Source: Acidipila sp. EB88 | GTDB lineage: Bacteria > Acidobacteriota > Terriglobia > Terriglobales > Acidobacteriaceae | Length of the DNA stretch: 64,000 nt | Assembly (NCBI RefSeq): GCF_003858395.1 | Contig: NZ_QWEV01000005.1 | Location: 248,001-312,000 of the forward strand | Direction of reading: 5' to 3' | Part shown: piece after piece, positions 8,269 through 17,161 of the stretch | How positions within the stretch are numbered: position 1 is the first letter of the stretch | How the letters are laid out: the number at the start of each line of letters is the position of its first letter | Made by a program: the position numbers and the translations under genes | The notes under the pieces: generated by a model | What the model was told of the DNA's origin: nothing | What the model saw: only the letters and a program-made list of their open reading frames with translations | The model's database searches: none

Positions 8269-9785
8269 GCAACAACGCCCCCACGCAACCCACCGAGAAG
8301 CTCGCGCCCGTCACCCGGCGCGAGCTTCTGCGCAGCAGCCTTGCCCTGGGCGCGGTCGCCTCGCTCGGCACGTACACCGCGGCCGCGCAGCCCGACGGCC
8401 CGGCCCTCAGGGAGCGCCCGGCTCTCAAGGATCGCCGCTTCACGAGCCCCGCCGTCGAATCTGCAATCATTGCGGTTGCAAAACAGATCGACGACCCAGA
8501 GCTCGCGCTGATCTTCTCCAACTGCCTGCCCAACACGCTCGACACCACTGTCACGCCCGGCACCTTTGAAGGCAAGCCAGACACCTTCGTCATCACCGGC
8601 GACATCGATGCCATGTGGCTGCGCGACTCCTCCGCGCAGGTCTATCCGTATCTGCAGTTCTGCCGCGCCGACCGCAAGCTCGCCACGCTGATCGAAGGCG
8701 TGATTCACCGCCAGGCGCGCTGCATCCTGCTCGATCCCTACGCCAACGCGTTCCTGCCGAGCCCTGCCAGCAAGCCGCTTTCTTGGTCCACCACCGACGA
8801 CACGACCATGAAGCCCGGCGTCGGCGAGCGCAAGTGGGAAATCGACTCCCTCTGCTACACCATCCGTCTCGCCCACGGCTACTGGAAGGCCACCGGCAAC
8901 ACCGCGCCCTTTGACGCGCAGTGGTGCGAAGCCATGCGCACCGTCGTCCAGACCTTTCGCGTGCAGCAGCGCAAGGACGGCCCGGGTCCCTACCACTTCC
9001 AGCGCACCGCCAACAACCCCACCGACACCATGATGCTCTCGGGTTACGGCAGCCCCGGCAAGCCCAACGGCCTCATCCACTCCGGCTTCCGCCCGTCCGA
9101 CGATGCGTGCCTGTTGCCCTTCTTTATCCCCGCCAACCTGTTCGCCGTGGCTTCGCTGCGGCAGCTTGCCGAGCTTGCCTCCGCCGCCTGCCACGACACC
9201 ACGCTCGCCCAGTCCGCGCACGGCCTTGCCGACGAGGTCAGCGCTGCCATCGCGAAGAACGGCATTATTGACTCGCCCGAAAGCGGCCGCATCTGGGCCT
9301 ACGAGGTCGATGGCTTCGGCGGCCGCAATCTCATGGACGACGCCAACGCGCCCGGTCTGCTCTCGCTTGCCTATCTCAACTGCGTGGACCCGTCCGACCG
9401 CGACCTGTACCAGCGCACCCGCGCCTTCGCGCTCTCGACCGCCAACCCCTACTTCTTCCAGGGCACCGCGGGCGAAGGCATCGGCGGTCCGCACATTGGC
9501 CTCGGCTACATCTGGCCCATGTCGATCATCCAGCGTGCGTTCTCGGCCACCAGCGACGCCGAGATCAGCGAAGCGCTGCGCACCCTGCGCAACTGCACCG
9601 CCGGCACCCACTTCATGCACGAGTCGTTCTGGAAAGATGACCCGGCCAAGTACACCCGTACCTGGTTCGCCTGGGCCAACACCCTCTTCGGCGAATTGAT
9701 TGTTACACTTGCGAAATCCCGGCCGGCCCTGCTGCGCCAGTCATTTGCGCCGCCGCAGCGCGCACAAGGAGCTGCCTCCCGATGA
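8265..9785 (+). CDS. GH125 exo-alpha-1,6-mannosidase, Tat-exported
   Basis: A 506-residue protein of the family formerly called DUF1237, whose members are inverting exo-alpha-1,6-mannosidases acting on N-glycan mannose. A twin-arginine signal lies unusually far in (TRRELLRSSLALGA, about residues 22-35), after a polar leader. Family motifs are TGDIDAMWLRDSSAQVYPYL, FRPSDDACLLPFFIPANLFA, MDDANAPGLLSLAYL and GIGGPHIGLGYIWPMSII. The start overlaps the GH92 stop by 4 bp and the stop overlaps the GH35 start by 4 bp, so translation is probably coupled. It would follow GH92 by clearing the alpha-1,6 arm. Confidence 0.94.
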   Translation: MSNNAPTQPTEKLAPVTRRELLRSSLALGAVASLGTYTAAAQPDGPALRERPALKDRRFTSPAVESAIIAVAKQIDDPELALIFSNCLPNTLDTTVTPGTFEGKPDTFVITGDIDAMWLRDSSAQVYPYLQFCRADRKLATLIEGVIHRQARCILLDPYANAFLPSPASKPLSWSTTDDTTMKPGVGERKWEIDSLCYTIRLAHGYWKATGNTAPFDAQWCEAMRTVVQTFRVQQRKDGPGPYHFQRTANNPTDTMMLSGYGSPGKPNGLIHSGFRPSDDACLLPFFIPANLFAVASLRQLAELASAACHDTTLAQSAHGLADEVSAAIAKNGIIDSPESGRIWAYEVDGFGGRNLMDDANAPGLLSLAYLNCVDPSDRDLYQRTRAFALSTANPYFFQGTAGEGIGGPHIGLGYIWPMSIIQRAFSATSDAEISEALRTLRNCTAGTHFMHESFWKDDPAKYTRTWFAWANTLFGELIVTLAKSRPALLRQSFAPPQRAQGAASR

Positions 9786-11680
9786 ATCGGCAACTGCCAC
9801 TGCTCTCTTCCCTGCTGGCCCTCGCGCTCGCCGTCCCCGCGACACACGCGCAACAGTCACCGCACACCTTCGCCGTCTCCGGCGACCACTTCACTCTCGA
9901 CGGCAAGCCGTTCCAGGTCATCTCCGGCGCCATCCACTATGAGCGCATCCCGCGCGCCTACTGGCGCGATCGCCTTAAAAAGGCGCGCGCCATGGGTCTC
10001 AACACCGTCGAAACCTACGCCTTCTGGAACGCGCACGAGTCCATCCCCGGCCACTTCGACTTCACCGGCCAGAACGACATCGCCGAGTTCATCCGCGAAG
10101 CTCAGCAGGAAGGCCTCTACGTGATCCTGCGTCCCGGCCCCTACGACTGCGCCGAGTGGGAGTGGGGTGGCTTCCCCGCGTGGCTGAACAGCGACCCGAA
10201 GATGGTCGTCCGCTCCTCCTATCCCAGCTTCCTGACCGCCGCCAACCGCTTCATCCGTGAGCTGGGCAAGCAGACAGCACCCCTGCAGATCGGCAACGGC
10301 GGCCCCATCATCGCCGTGCAGGTTGAAAACGAGTACGGCTCCTACGGCGACGACCACGCCTACATGGAGCAGATCCACAAGGCCGTGCTCGATGCCGGCT
10401 ACACCAAGTCGCTGCTCTATACCGCCGACGGCGCCGACCGCCTCGCGCAGGGCTCACTTCCCGAGCTGCCCATCGGCGTCAACTTCGGCACCGGCGACGC
10501 GGAGCGGTCCTTCGGCCTCTACGACAAGTTCCGCCCCGGCAGCATCCACTTCAACAGCGAGTACTGGGACGGCTGGTTCGATCACTGGGGCGCGAAGCAC
10601 GAAACACGCGACGCCGAAAAGCAGGTGGCCGAGCTGCGCTCCATGCTCTCCCACGGCGACTCCGTCAACCTCTACATGTTCGACGGCGGCACCAGCTTCG
10701 GCTGGATGAACGGCGCCAACTCCAATGGCGCCAACGCCGACGGCACCACCAGCAAGAACGCCAACTACGAGCCCGACGTCACGTCCTACGATTACGACGT
10801 GCCGGTCGCCGAAACCGGTGAGCTGCGCCCCAAGTACTTCGCCTTCCGCAAGGTCATTCAGGAAGTAACCCACGCGACTTTACCCGAGCCGCCCGCGCCA
10901 TTGCCGCCACCTGTCGCCATCGGCCCGCTCGCACTCGAGCAGTCCGCCAGCCTGTGGCGCAATCTGCCACAGCCCGTGCACAGCAATGCACCGCGCACCA
11001 TGGAAGACCTCGGCCAGTCCTACGGCTACATCCTCTACCGCACCACGCTCGGCGCCTCCGCGACCAGCAAGGCTGAAGGCGCCACCCTGCGCCTGCCCAT
11101 CGTGCATGACTACGCCATGGTCTACCTCGACGGCGTCTTCCAGGGTGCGATCGATCGCCGCCTCAACCAGTCCACGTTGACCATCCACCCCAAAACAGCC
11201 GCCGCGAAGCTCGACATCCTGGTCGAGAACACCGGGCGCGTCAATTACGGCAAGGGGCTGCCCAACGAGCGCGCCGGCCTGCTCGCCACCCCGACCCTTG
11301 ACGGCGCCACCCTCGAGAGCTGGGACAATCAGCCGCTGCCCATGCTCTCCCCCGAAACCCTCGCCTTCACCAAGGCGCCGTGCACCGGCCCCTGCTTCTA
11401 CCGTGCCGACTTCACCGTCGACAAGCCCGCCGACACCTATCTCGACACCTCCACACTCGGCAAGGGCATGGTCTGGATCAACGGCATTCCGCTCGGCCGC
11501 TTCTGGATGGTCGGCCCCCAGCAGACGCTGTACCTGCCGGGAGCATGGCTTCACCCGGGCAGCAACAATCTCGTGATCTTCGACCTCGACGGCAAGCCGG
11601 GCCGCTCGGTGCAGGGCCTCACCACCCATCACATCGACGCGCCCGTGCAGCTTGACCCGCTTTCCTCCTCCGCGCACTAG
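9782..11680 (+). CDS. GH35 beta-galactosidase, secreted
   Basis: A 632-residue exported retaining beta-galactosidase. The Sec signal is MNRQLPLLSSLLALALAVPA, cleaved near THAQQ. Catalytic motifs are RPGPYDCAEWEWGGFPAWL, the acid/base in QVENEYGSY (Glu184) and the nucleophile in FNSEYWDGW (Glu260). C-terminal jelly-roll modules (about 390-610) end in GMVWINGIPLGRFWMVGPQ, typical of GH35. It is the third gene of the overlapping GH92-GH125-GH35 operon. On plant complex N-glycans it would remove the beta-1,3-galactose of Lewis-a ends, but other galactans are possible substrates. Confidence 0.95.
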   Translation: MNRQLPLLSSLLALALAVPATHAQQSPHTFAVSGDHFTLDGKPFQVISGAIHYERIPRAYWRDRLKKARAMGLNTVETYAFWNAHESIPGHFDFTGQNDIAEFIREAQQEGLYVILRPGPYDCAEWEWGGFPAWLNSDPKMVVRSSYPSFLTAANRFIRELGKQTAPLQIGNGGPIIAVQVENEYGSYGDDHAYMEQIHKAVLDAGYTKSLLYTADGADRLAQGSLPELPIGVNFGTGDAERSFGLYDKFRPGSIHFNSEYWDGWFDHWGAKHETRDAEKQVAELRSMLSHGDSVNLYMFDGGTSFGWMNGANSNGANADGTTSKNANYEPDVTSYDYDVPVAETGELRPKYFAFRKVIQEVTHATLPEPPAPLPPPVAIGPLALEQSASLWRNLPQPVHSNAPRTMEDLGQSYGYILYRTTLGASATSKAEGATLRLPIVHDYAMVYLDGVFQGAIDRRLNQSTLTIHPKTAAAKLDILVENTGRVNYGKGLPNERAGLLATPTLDGATLESWDNQPLPMLSPETLAFTKAPCTGPCFYRADFTVDKPADTYLDTSTLGKGMVWINGIPLGRFWMVGPQQTLYLPGAWLHPGSNNLVIFDLDGKPGRSVQGLTTHHIDAPVQLDPLSSSAH

Positions 11681-11775
11681 CGCGCAGGAGGGCTGCATCG
11701 ACGCTGGGTGAGAGCCTGTCGCACCGTGGCAGGCTGCCCTGATCAATCACGCGCGTACGGGAGTTTCGCCGCCAC

Positions 11776-12561
11776 ATGTCCGCAAAAACAGAGAACCGCG
11801 AAGAGCAGATCATGCGGCTGCTGCTGGGCAAAGGCTCAGCGACCATCGAAGAAATGCTGGCCTCCGTCAACACCTCCGCGCCTTCTATCCGGCGCGACCT
11901 CAACCGTCTCGAAAACCGCGGCCTTGTCCGCCGCACCCACGGCGGCGCCATGCTGGTCGAGCCGCTCCTCTACGAGCCTTTCCGCTACGACACCAGTTTC
12001 CAGGCACGCGAGCAGCGCGCCGCCGACGAAAAACGCCGCATTGCCCTCGCCGCCGCCGACCTCATCCAGCCGCACGAGACCGTTGGCATCACCGCCGGCA
12101 CCACCACCACCCAGGTGGGTCGCGCCCTGCGCCACCGCAACAACATCAACGTCGTCACCAATGCCATCAACATCGGCATGGAGCTGTGCAACCAGTCCGG
12201 CATGCGCACCTCCATCACCGGCGGTGTGCTGCCCTACGCCTGGTCGTTCTCACTCACCGGCGCCGCCGCCATCCGCTTCATGGACGACGTCTACCTCGAC
12301 AAGGTCTTTCTCAACGTCGTCGGCATCGACGCCGAACGCGGCTGCACCACGCTCGAACAGGAAGAAGCCCTGACCTTCCGCGCCATGGTGCGCCAGGCCC
12401 GCGAAGTCATCGTCGTCGCCGACTCCACCAAGATCGGCCGCGTCTCCACCTCGCTCATCTGCCCCGTCAAGGACGTGCACACCCTCGTCACCGACACCGG
12501 CGCCACCGACGAAGCACTCGCCCCCCTGATCGAACGCGGCATCCGCATCGTCCGCGCTTAG
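11776..12561 (+). CDS. DeoR-family transcriptional regulator
   Basis: 261 residues. An N-terminal winged helix-turn-helix (about 8-60; ATIEEMLASVNTSAPSIRRD and the DeoR recognition-helix tail THGGAM) precedes a DeoRC effector domain of the sugar-isomerase fold (DLIQPHETVGITAGTTTTQV, VVTNAINIGMEL, REVIVVADSTKIG). Such repressors usually sense a phosphorylated sugar. It lies 95 bp after the GH35 gene in the same direction, with TGATCA at 11740-11745 just upstream, so it may be part of the operon and control the whole locus. The inducer could be a mannose, fucose or glucosamine phosphate, which is inference. Confidence 0.9.
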   Translation: MSAKTENREEQIMRLLLGKGSATIEEMLASVNTSAPSIRRDLNRLENRGLVRRTHGGAMLVEPLLYEPFRYDTSFQAREQRAADEKRRIALAAADLIQPHETVGITAGTTTTQVGRALRHRNNINVVTNAINIGMELCNQSGMRTSITGGVLPYAWSFSLTGAAAIRFMDDVYLDKVFLNVVGIDAERGCTTLEQEEALTFRAMVRQAREVIVVADSTKIGRVSTSLICPVKDVHTLVTDTGATDEALAPLIERGIRIVRA

Positions 12562-12666
12562 CAATCTCCACTGCATCTGTACCTGTACTTAGAGAACAAA
12601 AGTCCCGAAGGAACCCACTCCCGCGGGGGGGTCCTGCTTCTCAGCGCCTTGCCCGCACCAATGAAA

Positions 12667-12720
12667 AAAGCCCTCAGCCGACCCGGGCACATGCCCGGTA
12701 TCGTCTGAAGGCTTTGTTTA
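12667..12720. terminator. Terminator between the DeoR-type gene and gnd
   Basis: AAAGCCCTCAG (12667-12677) pairs with CTGAAGGCTTT (12705-12715) with one mismatch. An inner CCGGGC/GCCCGG stem closes the loop. TTTGTTTA follows on the + strand and an A-run precedes it, giving U-tracts in both directions. It separates convergent genes. Confidence 0.75.
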
Positions 12721-12740
12721 TTTTGCAGCGACCGCTTTGC

Positions 12741-13763
12741 TTACTTCTTGATCTCGAGATGCCCGCCAAACCCGAACCGCATCGCCGACAGGATCTTGTT
12801 CGCAAACTCGCCGTTGTTGCGTGACGAGAAACGCGAGAACAGCGCCGCGCTCAGCACATCCACCGGCACGCCCTCGTCGATCGCCGCGATCGTGGTCCAG
12901 CGGCCTTCGCCCGAGTCCGAAACCTCGCCACCGTAGTTCGCCAGGTCCGGCTGCTGCAGCAGCGCCGAAGCCGTCAGGTCCAGCAGCCACGACGAGATCA
13001 CCGAACCGCGGCGCCAAACCTCGGCCACATTGTCCAGTTCGAAGTCGTACTGGTAGTGCTCCGGTGTGCGCAGCGGCGTCAGCTCCGCCGAGTGCTCCGC
13101 TTCCTTCTGCTTGCCGATGTTGGCATTCTTCAGGATGTTGAAGCCTTCTGCATACGCCGCCATGATGCCGTACTCGATGCCGTTGTGCACCATCTTCACG
13201 AAGTGGCCGCCACCCGACTGCCCGCAGTGCAGGTAGCCATTCTCTGCTGTCGAGTCCGACTTGCCGTCTTCGCGGCCCGGCGTACGCGGCACATCGCCAC
13301 GGCCCGGGGCCAGCGTTGAGAAAATCGGATCCAGGTACTGCACTTCCTTGTCCGGTCCGCCAATCATCATGCAGTAGCCGCGCTCCAGGCCCCACACGCC
13401 GCCGCTGGTGCCCACGTCGATGTACTTGATGCCCTTGGGCTCCAGTTCCTTGGAGCGGCGAATGTCATCGATGTAGTACGAGTTGCCGCCATCGATCAGG
13501 ATGTCGCCCGATTCGAGGTGCGGCACGATCTTTTCAATCATGCTGTCGACCGCGCCGGCAGGCACCATCAACCACACCACGCGCGGTGCCTGCAGCTTGC
13601 CCAGGAACTCCTCAAGCTTCGTCGAGCCCTTCGCGCCCGCTGCTTCCAGCTCGCTCACAGCCTTCTCGCTCAGATCCGAAACCACGACGTCGTGGCCACC
13701 CTTCATCAGGCGCTTCGCCATGTTCGCGCCCATGCGGCCCAGGCCAACCAAACCAATCTGCAT
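12741..13763 (-). CDS. gnd: 6-phosphogluconate dehydrogenase (decarboxylating), short NAD-type
   Basis: A 340-residue cytoplasmic enzyme of the oxidative pentose phosphate pathway, converting 6-phosphogluconate to ribulose-5-phosphate and CO2. It has an N-terminal Rossmann motif (GLVGLGRMGANMAKRLMKGG), LIDGGNSYYIDD, YIDVGTSGGVWGLERGYCMM and the catalytic helix KMVHNGIEYGIM. It is the short class (about 300-340 residues, YqeC-like), not the 470-residue class. A polar insertion near residue 175 (SDSTAENGYLHCG region) lengthens it slightly. It lies 104 bp downstream of rpiA on the same strand, so the two consecutive pathway enzymes are probably cotranscribed. Confidence 0.95.
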   Translation of the reverse strand: MQIGLVGLGRMGANMAKRLMKGGHDVVVSDLSEKAVSELEAAGAKGSTKLEEFLGKLQAPRVVWLMVPAGAVDSMIEKIVPHLESGDILIDGGNSYYIDDIRRSKELEPKGIKYIDVGTSGGVWGLERGYCMMIGGPDKEVQYLDPIFSTLAPGRGDVPRTPGREDGKSDSTAENGYLHCGQSGGGHFVKMVHNGIEYGIMAAYAEGFNILKNANIGKQKEAEHSAELTPLRTPEHYQYDFELDNVAEVWRRGSVISSWLLDLTASALLQQPDLANYGGEVSDSGEGRWTTIAAIDEGVPVDVLSAALFSRFSSRNNGEFANKILSAMRFGFGGHLEIKK

Positions 13764-13867
13764 GCTTTTCTCCTCGTATGTGCGTGCACCGCGCAGTTCC
13801 GCGCGGCATTCTCACTCAATTTCTAATGGTATTCGATGCGGCCGAAAGCTGCCCTGCTCTCTGGTCA

Positions 13868-14547
13868 CTACCGCTCAATCACGCTGATCCCTGTCGAGTC
13901 GGCCACGATCACCCGCGTCGCGGTGTTCAGAAAGAGGCCGTGCTCCACAACCCCCACAATCGCCCGCAACTCGGCGGCCAGCCGCTCCGGCTCCGGGATC
14001 CGTCCAAAATGACAGTCAAAGATCCAGTTCCCTTCATCGGTCAGGTACGCCGCGCCATCCGCTGCGCGCCGCAACACCGGCGCCCCGCCCAGAGCAGCCA
14101 GCTTCGGCTCTACCAGCGGCCCGGCAAATGGAATCACCTCCACCGGCAGCGGAAACTGGCCCAGCATCGGCACCACCTTGCCCTCGCCGACCACCACAAT
14201 AAACTCCCTAGCTGCCGTGGCCACGATCTTCTCGTGCAGCAGCGCACCGCCCCCGCCCTTGATCAGCACCAGGTCCGGACCCACCTCGTCCGCGCCATCG
14301 ATCGCCACGTCGAGTTCCCCCACCTCGCTGAACGTCGCCAGCGGAATACCGCATTGCACCGCAAGCGCATGCGCCCCGCTCGACGTGGGCACGCCCACAA
14401 TCTTCAGACCCGCCTTGACGCGTTCCCCAGCAACTCCAGCACATGCTTTGCGGTGCTGCCCGTACCCAGCCCCACACGCATGCCGTCCTGTACGTACGCC
14501 ATGCTGCGTTCCGCCGCCTGGCGCTTCGACTCATCCACTGAGAGCAT
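13868..14547 (-). pseudogene. rpiA: Ribose-5-phosphate isomerase A with a single-base frameshift
   Basis: Two adjoining frames together encode a full RpiA. The first frame starts at ATG 14547 behind GGGAG and reads [15 protein letters not shown] through the phosphate-binding [16 protein letters not shown]. It then runs out of frame near 14425-14429. The second frame resumes with [16 protein letters not shown] and continues through DVAIDGADEV, LIKGGGGALLHEKIVA and CHFGRI to the stop at 13868. Restoring one G after CTGGGG rejoins them exactly. RpiA interconverts ribose-5-P and ribulose-5-P. The break could be a homopolymer sequencing error or a true mutation. A GTG at 14398 would make an N-terminally truncated protein lacking the GxGST site. 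Confidence 0.85.
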
Positions 14548-14940
14548 CTGCGCTCCCTTTCCACAACGATGTTTGTGTTCTCCGCTATCTTAGCCCCGAC
14601 CACCACACCCACGACGCTCCGCAACGCGCAAAGCCACACCGCCCGAGCGGCAGGCCGATCGTTGCCGATCTGTGACCTTTGCAGTGTCGTTACAGGGGCG
14701 TGAAGCGCTCCCTAAGGAGCAAAGGACCCGCGGCTCACCCGCACCACCGCCAACGCTCCCAGCCACGAAAAAAACAACTGTCATCCTGAGCGCAGCGAAG
14801 GATCTGCGGTCCACCCGCCAGCATCAGCATCGCCCTCCGGCCGAGCGAAAAATCTGCCATCCGAGGACCTCGAAGGACCCACCCGCACCACCCGCACCCA
14901 CCGCTCGCCGTTTTGCCGTTTGTTCGCCTAGAATACCCAG
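14548..14940. other. Gap upstream of rpiA carrying repeat-derived sequence
   Basis: About 390 bases with no credible gene. Several related fragments are strung together: AAAGGACCCGCGGCTCACCC near 14721-14740, the repeat at 14780-14811, and CGAAGGACCCACCCGCACC near 14869-14887. The rpiA promoter must lie at the left side of the gap. Confidence 0.5.
14780..14811. repeat. REP-like intergenic repeat, copy 1
   Basis: The core TCATCCTGAGCGCAGCGAAG followed by GATCTGCGG is a dispersed intergenic element common in acidobacterial genomes. Read on the opposite strand it gives the spurious peptide RSFAALRMT. A diverged second copy is at 17162-17194. Confidence 0.65.
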
Positions 14941-15819
14941 GTGCCACCCCAACACATTCCGCAGCCACACTGCACCGGCAACGCTCTCCGCGCCGACCTC
15001 AACGCGCGCGCTCACGCCTTCGCCCAGCAACACGCCCTCCTGCACGAGCTGTCCACCGGGAAACAACCCAGCGTGCTCTTCGGCGAAGACGACCACGGCC
15101 GCCACGGCAACTTCCACCCCGCCAGCTACCGCGCCATCTGCCGCAATCCCGCCTGGCGCGCCCGCCTGCTCAAGGCACACACCGCCGGCCGCCGCGCGCG
15201 CCCCCGCGCCGACTGGCACTGGCGTGAGCTTGACTGCGCCGCCAGCTCCGACGCCCTGCTCATGAACATCTTCTGCCACCCGCTCGTGTTCCGCTCCGGC
15301 CGTGTCGCCGCGCTGCTCGGCTGTGCCGCCACGTCCGCGCCCGTCTTCGGCCTGCAGCCGCGCCTTCTGCGCGAGCGCAACCTCGTCGACACCACCGAGA
15401 TCGACATGGCGCTCACCGATGGAGACACTCACAGCCTCTTCGAAGCCAAGCTCACCGAATCCGACTTCCAGACCGCCCGCCCCGCCCTGCTCAACCGCTT
15501 CCCCGGCTGGCACACGGTGCTCGACCCCGAAGCCCTCGCCCGCACCCCCACCGGCGCCTTCCACGGCTACCAGTTGATCCGCGGTGTACTCGCTGCCCAC
15601 GCCGGCAATCCGACTGCGGAAGCCAGCTTCACCGTCCTCTGCGACGCCCGCCGCCTCGACCTCATCGCCCAATGGCACACCGTCATCGGCGCCGTGCACA
15701 GCGCCGCCCTGCGTTGCCGCCTCCGTCTGCTCACCTGGCAGGAGCTCTGCCCCGCCCTGCCACCCACCCTGCAGCAGTTCCTCGCCCACAAGTACGGCAT
15801 CCTTCCCGCCACCTCGTAG
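14941..15819 (+). CDS. Uncharacterised protein with a PD-(D/E)XK-like motif
   Basis: 292 residues from a GTG at 14941. I do not recognise a named family. The middle holds TTEIDMALTD followed by SLFEAKLTESDF (about residues 155-182). This acidic residue, strand and ExK arrangement is the layout of PD-(D/E)XK nucleases. A following YQLIRGVLAAH helix and the strand FTVLCDARRLDLI also fit that fold. There is no signal peptide. The sequence is rich in Arg, Ala and His, and Cys pairs are absent. It stands alone between a repeat-rich gap and a YajO-type reductase, with no methylase or toxin partner. Nuclease activity is a hypothesis only. Confidence 0.65.
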   Translation: MPPQHIPQPHCTGNALRADLNARAHAFAQQHALLHELSTGKQPSVLFGEDDHGRHGNFHPASYRAICRNPAWRARLLKAHTAGRRARPRADWHWRELDCAASSDALLMNIFCHPLVFRSGRVAALLGCAATSAPVFGLQPRLLRERNLVDTTEIDMALTDGDTHSLFEAKLTESDFQTARPALLNRFPGWHTVLDPEALARTPTGAFHGYQLIRGVLAAHAGNPTAEASFTVLCDARRLDLIAQWHTVIGAVHSAALRCRLRLLTWQELCPALPPTLQQFLAHKYGILPATS

Positions 15820-16014
15820 CATCCGCCTTGCCATCGCGCCGAGCCCGCACCCCGACCAAACGCGGGTGCCCCGCATCTCGCGTTCGATATGCGGGTACCA
15901 CAACGACAGTTCCCCGCTCGGAAAACATCCATACCGCACTCACCCCGAAACCCGCCTCGCCCACACGCATCGAATCAAGCAGCCGCATTCAGCGGCAACA
16001 GGAGCGCTTTCCCC

Positions 16015-17013
16015 ATGGACTACACCAGACTCGGCAAAACCGGCCTCCAGGTCTCCCGCATCTGCCTCGGCTGCATGTCCTACGGCGAGCCCGCCAAGGG
16101 CACGCTCACCCCCGGCAGCCACGCCTGGACGCTCAACGAAGCCGACTCCCAGCCATTCCTCAAGCAGGCGCTCGACCTCGGCATCAACTTCTTCGATACC
16201 GCCAACGTCTACTCGCGCGGCGCCAGTGAAGAGGTCCTCGGCAAGTTCCTCAAGGCAAATACCCGTCGCGAAAACACCGTCATCGCCACCAAGGTCCACG
16301 GCGTCATGCGCGATGAGCCCAATGGCGGCGGCCTGTCCCGCAAGGCTATCCTCCACGAGATCGACGCCAGCCTGCGCCGCCTGCAGACCGACTACGTGGA
16401 TCTCTACCAGATTCACCGCTGGGACCCCGAAACCCCCATCGAAGAAACCCTCGAGGCTCTCCACGACGTGGTCAAAGCCGGCAAGGCGCTCTACATCGGC
16501 GCATCCTCCATGTACTCCTGGCAGTTTGCCCGGGCACTCTACCTCGCCGACCTCAACGGATGGACCCGCTTCGCCTCCATGCAGAACCACTACAACCTCA
16601 TCTACCGAGAAGAAGAGCGCGAGATGATGGGCCTCTGCGAAGCCGAGGGCATCGGCGTCATCCCCTGGAGCCCACTGGCCCGCGGTCGCCTCGCCCGCCC
16701 CTCCAACTCCGAAAACACCAAGCGCCTCGAGACCGACCAGTTCGGCAAGACCATGTACGCCGGCACCGAGGAAGCCGATCGCAAGGTCATCGACGCCGTC
16801 ACCGCGCTCGCCGAGCAGAAGGGTGTCTCCCAGGCCGCGCTCGCTCTCGCCTGGATGCTCACCAAGCCCTACGTCGACAGCCCCATCGTCGGCGCTACCA
16901 AGCCCCATCACCTCGATGACGCCGTGGCCTCCCTCGACATCAAACTCACCCCCGAAGAAGTCCAGCAGCTCGAGTCCGCCTACATCCCCCACCCGGTGCT
17001 CGGCTTCAAATAA
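16015..17013 (+). CDS. yajO: Aldo/keto reductase of the YajO type
   Basis: 332 residues, close to E. coli YajO throughout (YTRLGKTGLQVSRICLGCMS, NFFDTANVYS, ATKVHG, YVDLYQIHRWD, HYNLIYREEEREM, IPWSPLARGRLARP, PHPVLGFK). The catalytic tetrad Asp-Tyr-Lys-His is present in DTANVY, KVHG and IHRWD. It is an NADPH-dependent cytoplasmic reductase; its physiological aldehyde or sugar substrate is not evident. AGGAG at 16000-16004 supports the ATG at 16015 over a longer upstream frame from 15889. It has its own transcription context, with no obvious operon partner. Confidence 0.93.
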   Translation: MDYTRLGKTGLQVSRICLGCMSYGEPAKGTLTPGSHAWTLNEADSQPFLKQALDLGINFFDTANVYSRGASEEVLGKFLKANTRRENTVIATKVHGVMRDEPNGGGLSRKAILHEIDASLRRLQTDYVDLYQIHRWDPETPIEETLEALHDVVKAGKALYIGASSMYSWQFARALYLADLNGWTRFASMQNHYNLIYREEEREMMGLCEAEGIGVIPWSPLARGRLARPSNSENTKRLETDQFGKTMYAGTEEADRKVIDAVTALAEQKGVSQAALALAWMLTKPYVDSPIVGATKPHHLDDAVASLDIKLTPEEVQQLESAYIPHPVLGFK

Positions 17014-17161
17014 CAGCAAAACCGCCTGCATGGCCGGCGCCCACTTCTTCGGGAGTGCTCTCTCAGGGCGCCGCCGTGTTCCTGCAGCAACTCTCCCCAC
17101 CCAACCAACACTTCCACCCCTGAGCACCGTAAAACCCTGCCCACCACACCACTCAAATACC

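Noticed and set aside
8184..9620. 478-residue minus-strand frame over GH125
   Set aside because: No motifs; antisense shadow.
14590..14814. Small frame with the peptide RSFAALRMT
   Set aside because: Translation of the intergenic repeat, a known annotation artefact.
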